Assembly (NCBI RefSeq): GCF_022530855.2
Contig: NZ_CP099567.1
Coordinates: 496,001-560,000, forward strand
DNA: 64,000 nt
Source of the DNA: Candidatus Vondammii sp. HM_W22
GTDB taxonomy: Bacteria; Pseudomonadota; Gammaproteobacteria; Chromatiales; Chromatiaceae
Direction: 5' to 3'
In this document: one piece after another, positions 19,416-30,137 of the stretch
Numbering within the stretch: position 1 is the stretch's first letter
Layout of the letters: the number at the start of each line of letters is the position of its first letter
Translations under genes and position numbers: made by a program
The notes under the pieces: generated by a model
What the model was told of the DNA's origin: nothing
What the model saw: the letters and a program-made list of their open reading frames with translations, nothing else
Database searches by the model: none

Positions 19416-20555
19416 TCAAGCGGCGACCTGATCGACTCCTGCTACCTCAACACCCTCTTTAAATTTGATTCCGGTTATCACCTTCGCCAGGTAATCGAAA
19501 CCCCGTAATCGTCTCCACGTCTTCTCGGCACACAGGCCGAGTTTGAATATCATGTGTAGCATGCCGTCACGCGATAGGCAGCCCTTGGAACGCTTGGTTC
19601 GATGGCGGATTGTCCCGAAGGTGGATTCAATCAGATTGCTGGTCCGAATGCTCTGCCAGTGCTGCGCAGAAAATTGATAGAAAGCCATCAGTTCCTCTCG
19701 GTCTTTGTGCAGACAGATGGCAGCCTTCGGATACTTTGGCTCATACGTTTTGATAAACAGATCAAAGGCCTTTTCCGCATCGGCCTGGGTCTCCGTCTGC
19801 CAGATGTTGTGCAGTGCCTGCTTCACTTTCGGCTGAGCTGACCTTGGCAGGCAGTTCAGCACGTTCATGGTTTTGTGCATCCAGCAGCGCTGCTGACGCG
19901 TCTCCGGATACACTTCCTCCAGCGTAGCCCAGAAGCCCATAGCACCGTCTCCGATCGCCAATTTTGGCGGGGTCAGTCCGCGTGACTTCAGTTTCAACAG
20001 TACCTCCCGCCAGCTCTGTGTGGACTCCCGTACACCATCCTCAATTGCCAGAAAATGCTTCTCACCACGCTCATTCACGCCGATCACCACCAGGGCACAC
20101 AGCTTCGTCTGCTCTGCTCTCTGTCCGCTGTAGACACCGTCTGCCCACACATACACCCAATGGCCCTTATCCAGGCGCTCCTCGCACCTGCTCCGATATT
20201 CTTCTGCCCAGACCTGCTTCAGACGCGATACCCTGCCGGCCGACAAGCCTGTTGCATCCGGACCCACCAGCACTTTCAGGGCTTCACCCATCTCTCCACT
20301 GGAAATCCCCTTCAGGTAGAGCCACGGCAGCGCCGCTTCCTGTGACTTCGTCTTGCGTACATACGGCGGCACCAGAGCTGATCGGAACGTGACCGGCCCT
20401 AATCCTGTCTGCAGTTTACGAGCTGGCAGGTGACCATTACGCACCACACCCACCTTGCCATCCTCTGTCTGTCGCTCGACGTGCTCCGCCAACAGCTCCA
20501 GCAGCTCGGCCTCCACCACCTGGTAGATCAACTGCTCTGCACCACTTCTCAGCAA
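19416..20555 (-). CDS. IS256-family transposase
   Basis: This 379-residue mutator-type transposase has an unbroken reading frame. The catalytic acids lie in YVWADGVYSG, LAIGDGAMGFW and SNLIESTFGTIRHRT. In-frame coding similarity continues upstream of 20555 for about 28 codons (KNNVVKLAGRDTIIDPLTK), yet no ATG, GTG or TTG occurs there, so the native start may be mutated. It sits between the broken soe-linked gene and trhP. A 3' scrap of a relative is present at 37910-38029. It is the best preserved transposase in the window. Confidence 0.88.
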   Translation of the reverse strand: MLRSGAEQLIYQVVEAELLELLAEHVERQTEDGKVGVVRNGHLPARKLQTGLGPVTFRSALVPPYVRKTKSQEAALPWLYLKGISSGEMGEALKVLVGPDATGLSAGRVSRLKQVWAEEYRSRCEERLDKGHWVYVWADGVYSGQRAEQTKLCALVVIGVNERGEKHFLAIEDGVRESTQSWREVLLKLKSRGLTPPKLAIGDGAMGFWATLEEVYPETRQQRCWMHKTMNVLNCLPRSAQPKVKQALHNIWQTETQADAEKAFDLFIKTYEPKYPKAAICLHKDREELMAFYQFSAQHWQSIRTSNLIESTFGTIRHRTKRSKGCLSRDGMLHMIFKLGLCAEKTWRRLRGFDYLAKVITGIKFKEGVEVAGVDQVAA

Positions 20556-20713
20556 CTTTGTCAGCGGATCGATAATCGTATCGCGACCTGCCAGCTTAAC
20601 AACGTTATTCTTACTCGTGGTGGCGTATCTCCAATGGTTGTTTTGATGTCTCGCAACAACAAATCAACCAGATACCCCGCTTTTTTTCAATTCCTTTCAA
20701 ACAACACTTTCAG

Positions 20714-20809
20714 TTATAACTGCTGCTGGTTGTTCTGCATTTTTGTATCTGCTAGAACCCTACCAGTAGAGAGAATTCCAATTACGAGGGCAAGGGCAAG
20801 CTTTTTCAT
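20714..20809 (-). pseudogene. Signal-peptide start of a lost secreted protein
   Basis: A 31-codon frame begins MKKLALALVIGILSTGRVLA, a convincing signal peptide, and stops after DTKMQNNQQQL. The rest of the gene is not recognisable, and the IS256 element lies just beyond. It may be the surviving 5' end of an exported-protein gene, possibly the other side of what was disrupted at 19145-19389, or a real tiny peptide. The remainder of 20556-20945 holds IS-end and promoter sequence only. Confidence 0.35.
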
Positions 20810-20945
20810 TTATCTAATCTCCAATATCAATTTAGAGGTTTCCTTTAACTGATTAACTATGACAGCCCTCTTTTTAATTAACCCGGTAGAATAGCCACTC
20901 TATTGAGATTTTGAATCTGTTCCCCGGGGAATAGAGAGACAATTA

Positions 20946-22250
20946 ATGAAAAAACCTGAACTGCTCGCACCTGCGGGTACGCTGAAAAATATGCGTTACG
21001 CTTTTGCCTATGGAGCAGATGCCGTTTATGCCGGCATGCCCCGTTATAGCCTGAGGGTGCGTAATAACGATTTTCTCGAGGATAATCTGCAGATTGGTAT
21101 CAAGGAGGCTCATGACCAGGGGAGGAATTTCTACCTCGCCTGTAACCTGATGCCCCACGGCGCCAAGTTGAAAACCTTCATGGAAGACATGGCGCCGATT
21201 ATTGAGCTGGGACCTGATGCCCTGATCATGTCAGATCCCGGACTGATTATGCTGGTACGGGAACGCTGGCCGGAGATGCCGGTTCATCTCTCTGTGCAAT
21301 CCAATACCGTCAATTCGGCGACGGTCAAATTTTGGCAGCAGATTGGCCTAACCCGCATTATATTGTCCCGTGAACTCTCTCTCGATGAGGTGGAGAATAT
21401 CCGCCAGGCCTGTCCGGATATGGAGTTGGAGGTGTTTGTTCATGGAGCGCTCTGCATCGCCTACTCCGGGCGCTGCCTGTTGTCAGGTTATTTCAACCAC
21501 CGCGATGCCAATCAGGGGAGCTGCACTAACTCCTGCCGCTGGAATTACGGTATCAGTGAAGAGGAAGGCAAAGAAGGGATCTGTTCCACTTCACAATCGG
21601 GGCAGATTCGCCACCCGGAGGCAGATAAGGTCTATCTGCTGGAGGAGCAGGGAAGGCCTGGTGAATTGATGCCGGTGTTTGAAGATGAGATGGGCACCTA
21701 CATTATGAACTCCAAGGATCTGCGTGCAGTGGAGCATGTTCATCGGTTGGTTCAGATGGGGATAGATTGCCTGAAGATCGAAGGGCGCACCAAGTCACAC
21801 TATTATACTTCGCGCACCACCCAGGTTTATCGCCAGGCGATAAACGATGCCGTGGGGGGCCGGCCATTCCGGCCAGAGTTGATGGCAGACCTGGAGAGCC
21901 TAGCCAATCGCGGTTATACCGACGGCTTCTTCCAGCGGCATGAAAGCGAAGAGCTTCAGAACTATCGCCAGGGAAGTTCCAGCAGCAGCCGGCAGCTGTT
22001 TGTCGGGGAGATAACATCCAGCGATGAAGTCTCAGGACTGACTTCGGTGGATGTGAAAAACAAGTTTGCGGTGGGCGATCAACTCGAATTGATGATGCCT
22101 GATGGTAACCTGCGTTTTTCTCTGGAGGTGATGGAGGATGAGCATGGTAACGCTATGGAGGTGGCTCCCGGAGGCGGCTATAAGGTCCGGGTCAGGTTGC
22201 CGGAGAAGTGCGTGCCAGGGACCTCGCTGTTGACCCGCATTCTCGATTAA
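20946..22250 (+). CDS. trhP: tRNA uridine hydroxylase TrhP (peptidase U32 family, YegQ)
   Basis: This 434-residue U32-family protein matches YegQ/TrhP, which makes 5-hydroxyuridine at tRNA position 34 using prephenate. The N-terminus (KKPELLAPAGTLKNMRYAF) and the U32 signature VFVHGALCIAYSGRC are clear. Four cysteines typical of the family follow in the RDANQGSCTNSCRW segment. Length is close to E. coli YegQ (453). It ends 4 bp inside the convergent yaeQ gene. Confidence 0.93.
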   Translation: MKKPELLAPAGTLKNMRYAFAYGADAVYAGMPRYSLRVRNNDFLEDNLQIGIKEAHDQGRNFYLACNLMPHGAKLKTFMEDMAPIIELGPDALIMSDPGLIMLVRERWPEMPVHLSVQSNTVNSATVKFWQQIGLTRIILSRELSLDEVENIRQACPDMELEVFVHGALCIAYSGRCLLSGYFNHRDANQGSCTNSCRWNYGISEEEGKEGICSTSQSGQIRHPEADKVYLLEEQGRPGELMPVFEDEMGTYIMNSKDLRAVEHVHRLVQMGIDCLKIEGRTKSHYYTSRTTQVYRQAINDAVGGRPFRPELMADLESLANRGYTDGFFQRHESEELQNYRQGSSSSSRQLFVGEITSSDEVSGLTSVDVKNKFAVGDQLELMMPDGNLRFSLEVMEDEHGNAMEVAPGGGYKVRVRLPEKCVPGTSLLTRILD

Positions 22251-22777
22251 ACGCGGATTAATTCGACATCCAGAGATTGATTGTCGGTGCTGAGATAGAG
22301 GATGCCTTCAGTCAGTGTAATCGACCAGTTGATTGAGCGGTGCAAATCGTCTACTGCTGCTTCCAGCAGGGCTTCTGGGAGTTCGAACATTGTCAGCCGG
22401 TCGAGTATATCCAGCTTTTCCCGGTGCATCTGAACCCATCTTCGGCTATGCCGGCCAAATAGAAAAAGAGTCACCCGGGCAGCTTTTTTGCAGGCGGTAG
22501 TGATGCGTTCAGGTGTCGGAAGTCCCACTTCTATCCAATGGGTGATTCTACCGTCCAGATCTCTGGTCCATATATCAGGTGTATCGCCCTCAGAGATTCC
22601 CTTGGTAAATTCCAGCTCCTCCTGATAACAGATCGCGTAGGCAAGCAGCCGGGCGACCAGCCGTTCGGCGGTCTCTGACGGGTGTCGTGCAACGGTGAGT
22701 TGCAACTCGGTATAGATGCCGAGATCCACGTCTGAAAGATTGATCGTGGCCCGGTGAACAGTGCTGCCAAGCGCCAT
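22247..22777 (-). CDS. yaeQ: YaeQ family protein
   Basis: This 176-residue protein of the YaeQ family has a PD-(D/E)XK nuclease-like fold in solved structures, and its cellular role is unresolved. The opening MALGSTVHRATINLSDVD and the segment ARLLAYAICYQEELEFTKG are diagnostic. The DIW and IEVGLP motifs fall in the nuclease-like core. The start has GGAGG nearby and abuts the stop of the DUF3549 gene. It is the last gene of a three-gene operon and overlaps trhP by 4 bp at the 3' end. Confidence 0.93.
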   Translation of the reverse strand: MALGSTVHRATINLSDVDLGIYTELQLTVARHPSETAERLVARLLAYAICYQEELEFTKGISEGDTPDIWTRDLDGRITHWIEVGLPTPERITTACKKAARVTLFLFGRHSRRWVQMHREKLDILDRLTMFELPEALLEAAVDDLHRSINWSITLTEGILYLSTDNQSLDVELIRV

Positions 22778-23827
22778 TTAACCTCCAACCGACTGAAGAA
22801 AAGTACCCATCGCGAGGGCGAGTTGTTCCGAGCGGTGAGGGTTGCGCATCGCTTGCAGCAAGGGTTCCCGCATACTGGGAAGAAACAGAAGATCGATCAG
22901 ACACTGGTTGAATCCCTCCTGGCCTGAGTCGCCATTCGCTAGGCGTTCGAGGTATTCAGCGGCGGTGATATCGCGCTTCAACAGTTCCCAGCAGCGGCTG
23001 CTGACAGCGGTCAGGATATTGCTATCGGCAGAGCAGGGGTGGTTCAGGATCGAGAGAACAAGCTGCAGCTTCAGCTCTTGATCGGCCGAGAGGGAGGCGC
23101 CGCGGATTGTCGCCTGGAGCAGAGCGCTGTCCGGTGACGCTAAATCCAACTCCTTCAATGTCCGGTCGAGAAGCGCCTGGGTCAGGGTGGTAGAAATCGC
23201 TTCGTTCTCCAGGCAGTGACAGAGCGCCTCCAGTGGCCGAATCGGCATCCGGGCAATGGCTTGAACCAGATCCTGCTGGTTCTCCTCGGAGAATCGGGCC
23301 GCGACCTCTGCAATTCCCTGGTATCCCAGGAAAGCCCATTGATCCCAGCCGAGATCGCCGCGGAAATACTCCCTGGCATGGGGATAGAATTCAGAAGGTG
23401 GTTGCCCCATCCGGAGGGCGGTTTTTGCATGAAATACGGCCATCCGGTCATCCCTTGGTTTGAAGGTGTAGGGATTATCCTCCAGAGCAGACGCTATCTG
23501 CTGTTCTGTTTCGGCCGCTAGTTTCTCTTCAAGCCGCTCCATCATGCGGTGCATGAAATCGTCCCGTGCCGCCTGAATTAGTTTGCCCTGTTCATCAAGG
23601 GGAAAACGGAGGAACCAGATAAAGGGTTCTGTGCCGGATTGGGCGTTGTCACAGAGCAGTGCAAACCAAGCCTGTCGCTGCAATGGGTAGGGATAGGCAC
23701 GCTCTGTCTTCTCGAACTGTAAAAAATCTTCCCGGCTGATTTCAATGATACGGCGCCCGATGTCATAAATGGTCAGCCGGACGCCGGTACTCTCAAGGAA
23801 CTCTGTAATGGTGCGGATTCTATTCAT
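22778..23827 (-). CDS. DUF3549 family protein
   Basis: This 349-residue protein of unknown function is found in gammaproteobacteria; the opening TITEFLESTGVRLTIYDIGR is typical of DUF3549. It is mostly alpha-helical with no signal peptide or membrane segment. It overlaps ycgN by 4 bp (ATGA) and abuts yaeQ, so the three are translationally coupled. No enzyme motif is visible. Confidence 0.88.
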   Translation of the reverse strand: MNRIRTITEFLESTGVRLTIYDIGRRIIEISREDFLQFEKTERAYPYPLQRQAWFALLCDNAQSGTEPFIWFLRFPLDEQGKLIQAARDDFMHRMMERLEEKLAAETEQQIASALEDNPYTFKPRDDRMAVFHAKTALRMGQPPSEFYPHAREYFRGDLGWDQWAFLGYQGIAEVAARFSEENQQDLVQAIARMPIRPLEALCHCLENEAISTTLTQALLDRTLKELDLASPDSALLQATIRGASLSADQELKLQLVLSILNHPCSADSNILTAVSSRCWELLKRDITAAEYLERLANGDSGQEGFNQCLIDLLFLPSMREPLLQAMRNPHRSEQLALAMGTFLQSVGG

Positions 23828-24291
23828 CTAATCCAGTCGATCATATGGTATTCGAGGTCATCGGCATCGAGTTCACTGACTACCCGTCCGCCGATCCTGT
23901 TGGCGGATTTGGTCAGTGAATCCCGTGTTCCTGAAACCAGGGGGTGCCACCAATAAAGCGGTTTTCCTTCTGCCAGCAGACGGTAGGCACAGCTCTCCGG
24001 AAGCCAGTAGGGGTCATCGAGCACTTCCAGTGTGACGGTGACGCACTCCGGCACATTGACCGATCTGTTCGGGTAATCGGTGCAGTGGCAGCTATCCTGA
24101 TCCAGGTAGCGGCAGCAGACGTTGGTAAAGCGTATCTCCCGGGTGTCGATATCTTCAAGACGGTGCAGGCAGCATTTGGCGCAGCCGTCGCAAAGTGCCT
24201 CCCACTCCTCTTTGCTCAGGGCGGAAAGTGGTCTATTTTCCCAGAATTCCGGTTCTAGTTTAGTCATGATCTCATTCTGCCGGGCCGACAT
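23824..24291 (-). CDS. ycgN: YcgN-family cysteine cluster protein (UPF0260)
   Basis: This 155-residue YcgN/UPF0260 protein has a zinc/iron-chelating cysteine-cluster fold. CDGCAKCCLHRLED near residue 34, followed by the CCRYLD and CHCTDYPNR segments, gives the conserved cysteines. An in-frame ATG at 24267 (MTKLEPEFW) is an equally plausible start, giving 147 residues. It is first in the ycgN-DUF3549-yaeQ operon. Function is unknown. Confidence 0.9.
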   Translation of the reverse strand: MSARQNEIMTKLEPEFWENRPLSALSKEEWEALCDGCAKCCLHRLEDIDTREIRFTNVCCRYLDQDSCHCTDYPNRSVNVPECVTVTLEVLDDPYWLPESCAYRLLAEGKPLYWWHPLVSGTRDSLTKSANRIGGRVVSELDADDLEYHMIDWIR

Positions 24292-24312
24292 TTGGCCGGC
24301 GAATTTACGTAT

Positions 24313-24360
24313 TTAGTCTCCATTGAATTATTCATAACCACATGATAAGTATTAATTAAT
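24313..24360. repeat. Second copy of the dispersed repeat
   Basis: Resembles 1851-1902 (shared stretches TTAGTC, GAATTATT, ATAAC and AATTAA at the same spacing). It lies between ycgN and a dead IS5-like element. See the entry at 1797. Confidence 0.45.
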
Positions 24361-24371
24361 AAACTATTTAT

Positions 24372-25593
24372 GATGGAATAGTCTGCAAGAAGAGCCTACT
24401 TTATCATCAAGACCTTGCAAATATGAAACCACAAAGTCCGGATAACGGTGCTGATTTATTCCGTTCGCAACTCTCTCAGATCTTAAATCTCTTGCACCCA
24501 CTGGTGCGGTTATCCGAGAAGATGAACGGGGAAAACTTGAAGTTGGCATTGATGTTATTTACAACGAAGGTGCTGGCCAGCCCCCGTTACTCACTCGCTT
24601 ACTAGCGGGCCTACATTACCTCAAGTACACCTTTAATGAGAGCGATGAGAGCGATGAGAGCGTTGTGAAACGCTGAGTTGAAAACCTATATTGGCCGTAC
24701 TTTGTGTGGATTTCAATAGCTGCAACACAAACTCCCCTTACACCCCTCCAGACTGGCTCGTTGGCGCAACCGGGTCGGTAATAAATTTGATGCGCTGTTG
24801 AAACAAACCATCGAGCTAGCGCTGAATACTAAAGCAATGAGCTTGCGTGAGTTAAAGGACGTCAATGTGGACACCACCGTTCAATAGGAGGCCATCACCT
24901 TCCCAACAGATGCAAAGCTCTACCATAAAATGCGTGACCTATTGGTATCTGCGGCACCAAATGACGCCAGAGCCATATCAGGGTAGGAAAGAATGCCTTG
25001 ATCATGCAAGGACGATGTTCTCATGCTCAGCAGATGAAGCGTTCAGCGAGACAGACTGGAAAACTCAAAACGCACTTGGGCCGAGTGATGAGAGACATTG
25101 GGCGTAAGACACTGTACAGAGATGGTGAACTCACGGCGTTACTTGTACGCGCCAATCATTTACTTGGCACCACAACGACAAGACAAAAACAAGCTTTACA
25201 GCGTGCATGCAGCAGAAGAGGAATGCATTGCCAAAGGTAAAAAATACACAAGTGTTACGTGTTTGGCAATAAGCCCTCATTTGTGACCGGATCCAAAGTC
25301 AGCTGGTTAGTTGACACATGGCGTTTGACGGGTAACCCTTATGATGGGCATACACTCTTGGCGGCCACTTGAACAAGCAGAGAGTTTGAGCAGCCGAAAA
25401 CTCAAGAATGCATATTGCGCATCAGGACTACTCTGGGCACCGCGTAGGCGATGAAATTGACGTTAAGCTTTGTGGCAGGCTCCTTAAGAGGGCGACTCGG
25501 TCAACCCGAAAATGGATGAAGCGCCGAACCGCTATCGAGCCGGTTATTGGGCGCCTTAAATCAGGCAATAGGCTAAATCGAAACTGCCTTAAG
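24372..25593 (+). mobile_element. IS5/IS1182-like transposase pseudogene
   Basis: A DUF772-type transposase can be followed in pieces across the plus strand: QPPLLTRLLAGLHYLKYTF, SSLARWRNRVGNKFDALLK, LRELKDVNVDTTVQ, QTGKLKTHLGRVMRDIGRK, FVTGSKSSWLV, and finally STRKWMKRRTAIEPVIGRLK. At least five frameshifts or stops separate these. The 3' end is cut by the IS5 end at 25594. A 9-bp unit GAGAGCGAT is tandemly repeated near 24637-24663. Confidence 0.8.
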
Positions 25594-25970
25594 GGAACCC
25601 CAAAAAAAATCGACAAAGACCAATAGCCTCTAGTAAATCTGGAGAGTCCGGTATCTTCACGCCGACCCTGCCTTGCCCGATGCTACGCACCAATCGATTA
25701 GCCTGCTGGGCAAACGCATGCTCAACTCGAGCCCGAACTTTTGATCGTTTTCGGTTTGCCTCTTGCTCCCGTTCATTCAAGGGGCGTTTGCGTGTCGACT
25801 TACAATGAATCTGACTGCGGTAATGCGCACCCGGTAAAGCGGCTTCCCGTTCTATACTGCGGTAAGCAGAATCGGCCCAGACACTGCCATTACTATTGTT
25901 CTCATCCAGCAGTCCCCGAAGGCCTAGCTGTCGTGAACTTCTGCTGATGTGATGGCGTACTTGCGAATGA
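25594..25970 (-). mobile_element. IS5-family relic (copy 4)
   Basis: Terminal end at 25594, then on the minus strand an open C-terminal transposase reading: ENNSNGSVWADSAYRS, HCKSTRKRPLNEREQEAN, RARVEHAFAQQANRLVRSIG. Unlike copies 1-3 it retains the VEHA-coding 11 bp and represents the ancestral form. The 5' part is lost where an IS30 element begins at 25971. Confidence 0.85.
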
Positions 25971-27073
25971 GGTGGATTCAACTCCAAAGTGCATCACCTG
26001 GATGACTAAAAAGAGATGATTTGAATGCCGGATAAAATAAGATTACGAAATCTTATTTACACAGGGGCACCGCAAATCGTGTTTTATCGCTATTTTGTCG
26101 CAAAAGAACGCCATACGCTCATGTATCTTTTGCATTGGCGTTTAAGTTATAGAAACATTGGTCGTCGTTTGGGTCGTCATCACACCACCATCTCACGTGA
26201 AGTGAAACGCAATGGTCGATTCATAGCCTGTTACCGGGACGAGTTTGCACAGAAACGTGCGATGGTTCGATGCAAGAAACCGAGGCACACTCGCAGGTGA
26301 TCACATAAAAAACGCCTGTATTATGTCATCAAGCGGTTACAGGAGGATTGGTCACCGGAAACAATGGCTGGACGCCTCAAGCTGGATCACCCTCGAAGTG
26401 CATGTCTGCGGATTAGCCCGGAAGGTATCTATCGATGGATATGCGAGAATGCTGCACAAGCGGTTTTTTGCACCAACATCTACTGAGGCGGCACAAAAAG
26501 CGTCTAAGACAGCAATACGGGACTGAACGTGGTTTGATACCCAATCGTGTCAGCATCCATGATCGTCCTTTGAGTGCTGGCAACCGCTCTGTCACTTTGG
26601 CCACTGGAGAGGTGATAGTGTTGAGGGAGGCAAGGGCTCAGGTGGTATTGCCACCCACGTGGAAAGAAAGAGCCACGTACTGGTTGCCGCTAAACTGAGC
26701 GACAAACCGACAGATACTTTCTATCTGGCGACAGCAACTGCCTTTAAGATCACACCGGAGAAATGGCGTAAAACCCTGATGGTTGATAACGGTAAAGAAT
26801 GTGTTCAGTTCAGAAAAATTGAAGAGGCCACAGGCATGAATGTTTACTTTGCTGATCCTTATTCCCCCTGGCAACGAGGCACCAATGAAAATACCAATGG
26901 ACTGCTACATCATTGCTTTCACAAAGGAATCAATTGGCGAAAGGTCACTGATCTAATGTTCGCAACTGTAGAGAAAAAGCTCAACAATCGGCTTCGGAAA
27001 TGCCTCAATTATTAGACACTCAACGAAGTCTTTCTGAAGAGCACAGGTGGTGCATTTACAACTTGAATCCACC
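25971..27073 (+). mobile_element. IS30-family element, transposase pseudogene
   Basis: Inverted ends GGTGGATTCAA at 25971 and TTGAATCCACC at 27063-27073 bound 1103 bp. The transposase begins near 26025 with an intact helix-turn-helix part (YRNIGRRLGRHHTTISREVKR). It breaks near 26300 and continues in pieces (DHPRSACLRISPEGIYRWI; LRRHKKRLRQQYG). It closes with TPEKWRKTLMVDNGKE and FADPYSPWQRGTNENTNG, which hold catalytic Asp and Glu. Several frameshifts make it dead. Fragments of the same type are at 6481 and 9595. Confidence 0.85.
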
Positions 27074-27159
27074 TAAAAATCGGCTATTGGCGCCGGTTTA
27101 AGGCGGTAATAACCGGGGTAGGTTTCTGTCCCATGACCGGCAATCTATAGCACTGAATA

Positions 27160-29283
27160 CTATTGCTTCAGTGGCAGGACCAAGCCGAATCTGACACCGG
27201 AACCATCTCCAAGATTTTCTGCAGCAGCATGGCCTTGATGGAATTCGCAGATTAAGCGGACCAGGTAGAGGCCCAGTCCAAGATGAGGTTCATCGCCTTT
27301 CTACTGGCGGATGGATATCATCGATTTAAAGAGTTCATTCTTCATGCCATCGGGGAGAGAGGTTCCCTGATTGATGATTTCCAGGTTGATCTGTTTAGGG
27401 TCAGTTTTCAGCTGTAGCCTGATGGTTGACCCGGGCGCGTGGAAATCCACCGCGTTGGCCACGAGTTTATCCAGGGCCTGGCTGATGAGATCGGGTGCCC
27501 CTTTCCACAATAGAGCCTGGGATTGTACTTCCACCTCAAACAGAATGCTGGGAAACGCACTCCGGTAGCTTTCAGTTGCGACTCTTACCAAATTGGCGAG
27601 ATCAAAAGTTTCAAACTCGGTCTGCAACAGCAGCTGCTCCAACCGGGTTGCCTCCCGCATCCGATGGAGGATCAGTCCCAGTCTCTCTGTGTCTTCTCTT
27701 GCTCGGGTAACATAGCGTTGTTGTTCACCGGAGGATGACGTTGTTTCCAGAATCTCCAGTGATGATTTCACAATGGTCAGCGGTGTTCTCAGTTCATGGG
27801 CGAGTCGTGATGACATCGCTTCCAGATAGTGGTTGTACTCTGAGAGTCTGTTGAGTACGCTGGAAAAACTGCGGCCAAGATCGCCAATTTCATTTTTTGA
27901 TTTGCTGGGGTTTAATTCACCTTGTATGCGTCCATCCGGGGTGACCGCCGCTTCTACCTGATGATGCAAGCGGCGGATTCGATCGGTGAGCAGGGTGGCA
28001 AATCCGAGTAGTCCCAGGCTGGTAATGACAAACAGAATAAGGGTGATACCGAACAGCCGTTCCAACGCATTGTTCTGCAGGCTCAGAATCTGGTTGGTGC
28101 TCTGCTCTACCAGTACGGTACCGACGATACCGTCAGGTGAACGGACCGGCCATGCGGAGGAAAGTATCATCGCCTTGTGATCCGGTGTGGCGTGGCGACG
28201 GGTCTGGGGTGTGCCTGCCAAGGCCGCTTTTATCTCACTTCCCTGGAGCCGGGAGCGGCCGGCGAACTCATCAATAAAGTGATCTGAGGATTGGTCCAGC
28301 ACCAGCCTGAACAGTGGGTGAAGGATGGATTGGATTCCTGCATCGATCAGCGTGTTGCTGTGCTGCTCCTCATCTGCCGGCCTCAGATGACCCCGTCTGG
28401 CCAGGACCCGGTGATAACGATCGAGTACCCAGATCCGGGCATTCTCATGCTCAAGCCCACCGATCACTCGGGCCATTTCAGGATTGGGTCTGATCAAGCG
28501 TCCCGATGTGCCGATCTGTTCGATAGGGGTTGTAGAGATGCTCGATTCAATTTTTCTGCTGACCGGGTCATCCACATCGGCCACTCTCAGTGCCATATGT
28601 TCGCCGACCAGATAACGGGGTATCCGAAGCTCAAGAGTGTAGCCGTCATCCCGCTCCTGCCACTCTCCCTGGATCCGCACTTCGGTGCTGATAGGATAGG
28701 GGTCCTTATTTTTTGTGGACATACGTTTGGCATTGACCCAGCCTGGTGAGCTGCTGGCAATGCGATAGATGGCAAGATTTCCATCGGGGTTCACCACCGC
28801 CAGCTCGATAAAATCACTGCGGTCCATGCGGCGCTCACCTGGCTGTTGATAGAGAATGCGGTCATCTCTCACTTTAAGCAGCAGATAGAGATAGCTTCCC
28901 CGTTCACCCAGAAGATATTCGAATACAGCTTCTCCCTGCTCAGGATACCGGCTCAGATTCTGCAGATACGCTTGCCACTCTTCGGTGTATCCATCGAGCT
29001 GAATGTTAGTGTCCATGGGGTGTACGTAGAGGATGCTCTCTATTTCATCCCCTTTATCCAGTGCCGCACCCAAGGTGAACATATCTTCATGGTTGTGAAG
29101 TATCGCCGCGACGGCCTGAGCGGTGCCCAGCAGCATGCTCTCCTGTGATTGGCGCAGAAATGATTCGGTCTCCTGAATATAGCGGTAACCCGCCCAGGGG
29201 ATTACCAGTAGCGTGAGAGAGACCAACAGTAGTTTGAAGCGGATACTGTGAAAGGGAGAGGGGGTTCCAGCAGAACTGTCCAT
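27160..29283 (-). pseudogene. pdsS: Proteobacterial dedicated sortase system histidine kinase PdsS, amber-interrupted
   Basis: Sensor kinase of the Pds system. Intact, it would be about 707 residues: a membrane segment near 13-33, a large periplasmic sensor, a second membrane segment near 400-425, HAMP, then HisKA (LAHELRTPLTIVKSSLE) and an ATPase N box (DKLVANAVDFHAPG). A TAG at 27301-27303 (codon 661) ends translation just before the G2 box. The same frame continues to TAG at 27160-27162 and reads GDEPHLGLGLYLVRLI, so the remaining 46 codons are well preserved. The 660-residue product lacks part of the ATP lid and should not autophosphorylate. It starts 4 bp after the pdsR frame ends. Confidence 0.88.
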
Positions 29284-29286
29284 GGG

Positions 29287-29980
29287 TCAGGATGCGTTCC
29301 AGCGGTAGCCCATGCCGTAGACTGTCTCTAATAGCATTGAAAGCGGAATCCACGGTTTCGAATTTTCTCCGCACCCGTTTGATGTGCGTGCTGATGCTGG
29401 TGGCATCAACCAATATATTGGCTGCATCCATCAATTGATCACGGCTACGTACATGCCCTGGGTGATCCGCCAGTGCCCGCACGAACCAGAGTTCGGTCAG
29501 GGTGAGGTCGAGAGGGGTATCCTGCCACTGGACCTGCAGCCTATCCAAGTCCAGATGCAGTGCGCCGCGTTTTATTACACGCTCTTCTTTAACTGGTTGT
29601 TGAAGTGCCTCGATACGCCGGAACAGGGCTGCAATACGGGCGGTAAGATGCGCCAGGCTGATATCTTTTGTCAGGTAGTCGTCTGCACCCAGGCGCAGAC
29701 CGGAGACGGTGTCCAAGTCGCTGTCCCGGGCAGTGAGAAAGATGATCGGCAGTGTCGGCGACAGTGCGCGCAGCTCTCTGCAGAGTTCGAAGCCTCCATC
29801 CACATCCTCTCCCAGTCCGATGTCCAGAATAGCCAGGTCGGGCAGTTGTCGATGAAACGCATCAAGAGCCTCTTTTCGTCCCGCAAAACCTTTCACTTCA
29901 TAGCCTTGATGCTTCAATGCATGGGTGTAGTTTTCCCGGATAGCGGGTTCGTCTTCGACAATGGCGATCTGTCTGTTCAT
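29287..29980 (-). pseudogene. pdsR: Pds response regulator PdsR, frameshifted near the 3' end
   Basis: OmpR-type response regulator: receiver domain with phosphoacceptor Asp in PDLAILDIGLG near residue 53, then a winged-helix DNA-binding domain ending VDATSISTHIKRVRRKFE. One extra base near 29328-29332 shifts the frame 15 or so codons before the natural end. Removing it restores the family ending ETVYGMGYRWNAS and a TGA at 29287-29289. As it stands the frame runs on to 29087 inside pdsS, adding about 80 unrelated residues after the recognition helix. The effect on DNA binding is uncertain. It is transcribed divergently from pdsO. Confidence 0.85.
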
Positions 29981-30137
29981 AGGTGAAATATGTTTAGTCG
30001 TAAGTTCTCGATTAGTCTATAGGAGTGGAGGAGAGCGAGAAGTTGCGTTTGGTTGAAGTAACTTTATATCCTATTAGTACCATGCATTGAACTCATCTTA
30101 TATCAGTTATACTCGGTAAATCAGCGCTTCTCCCTCT

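Noticed and set aside
19964-20852. Plus-strand frames opposite the IS256 transposase
   Set aside because: Composition is Pro/His/Ser-rich with no domain, and they are antisense to a clear DDE transposase.
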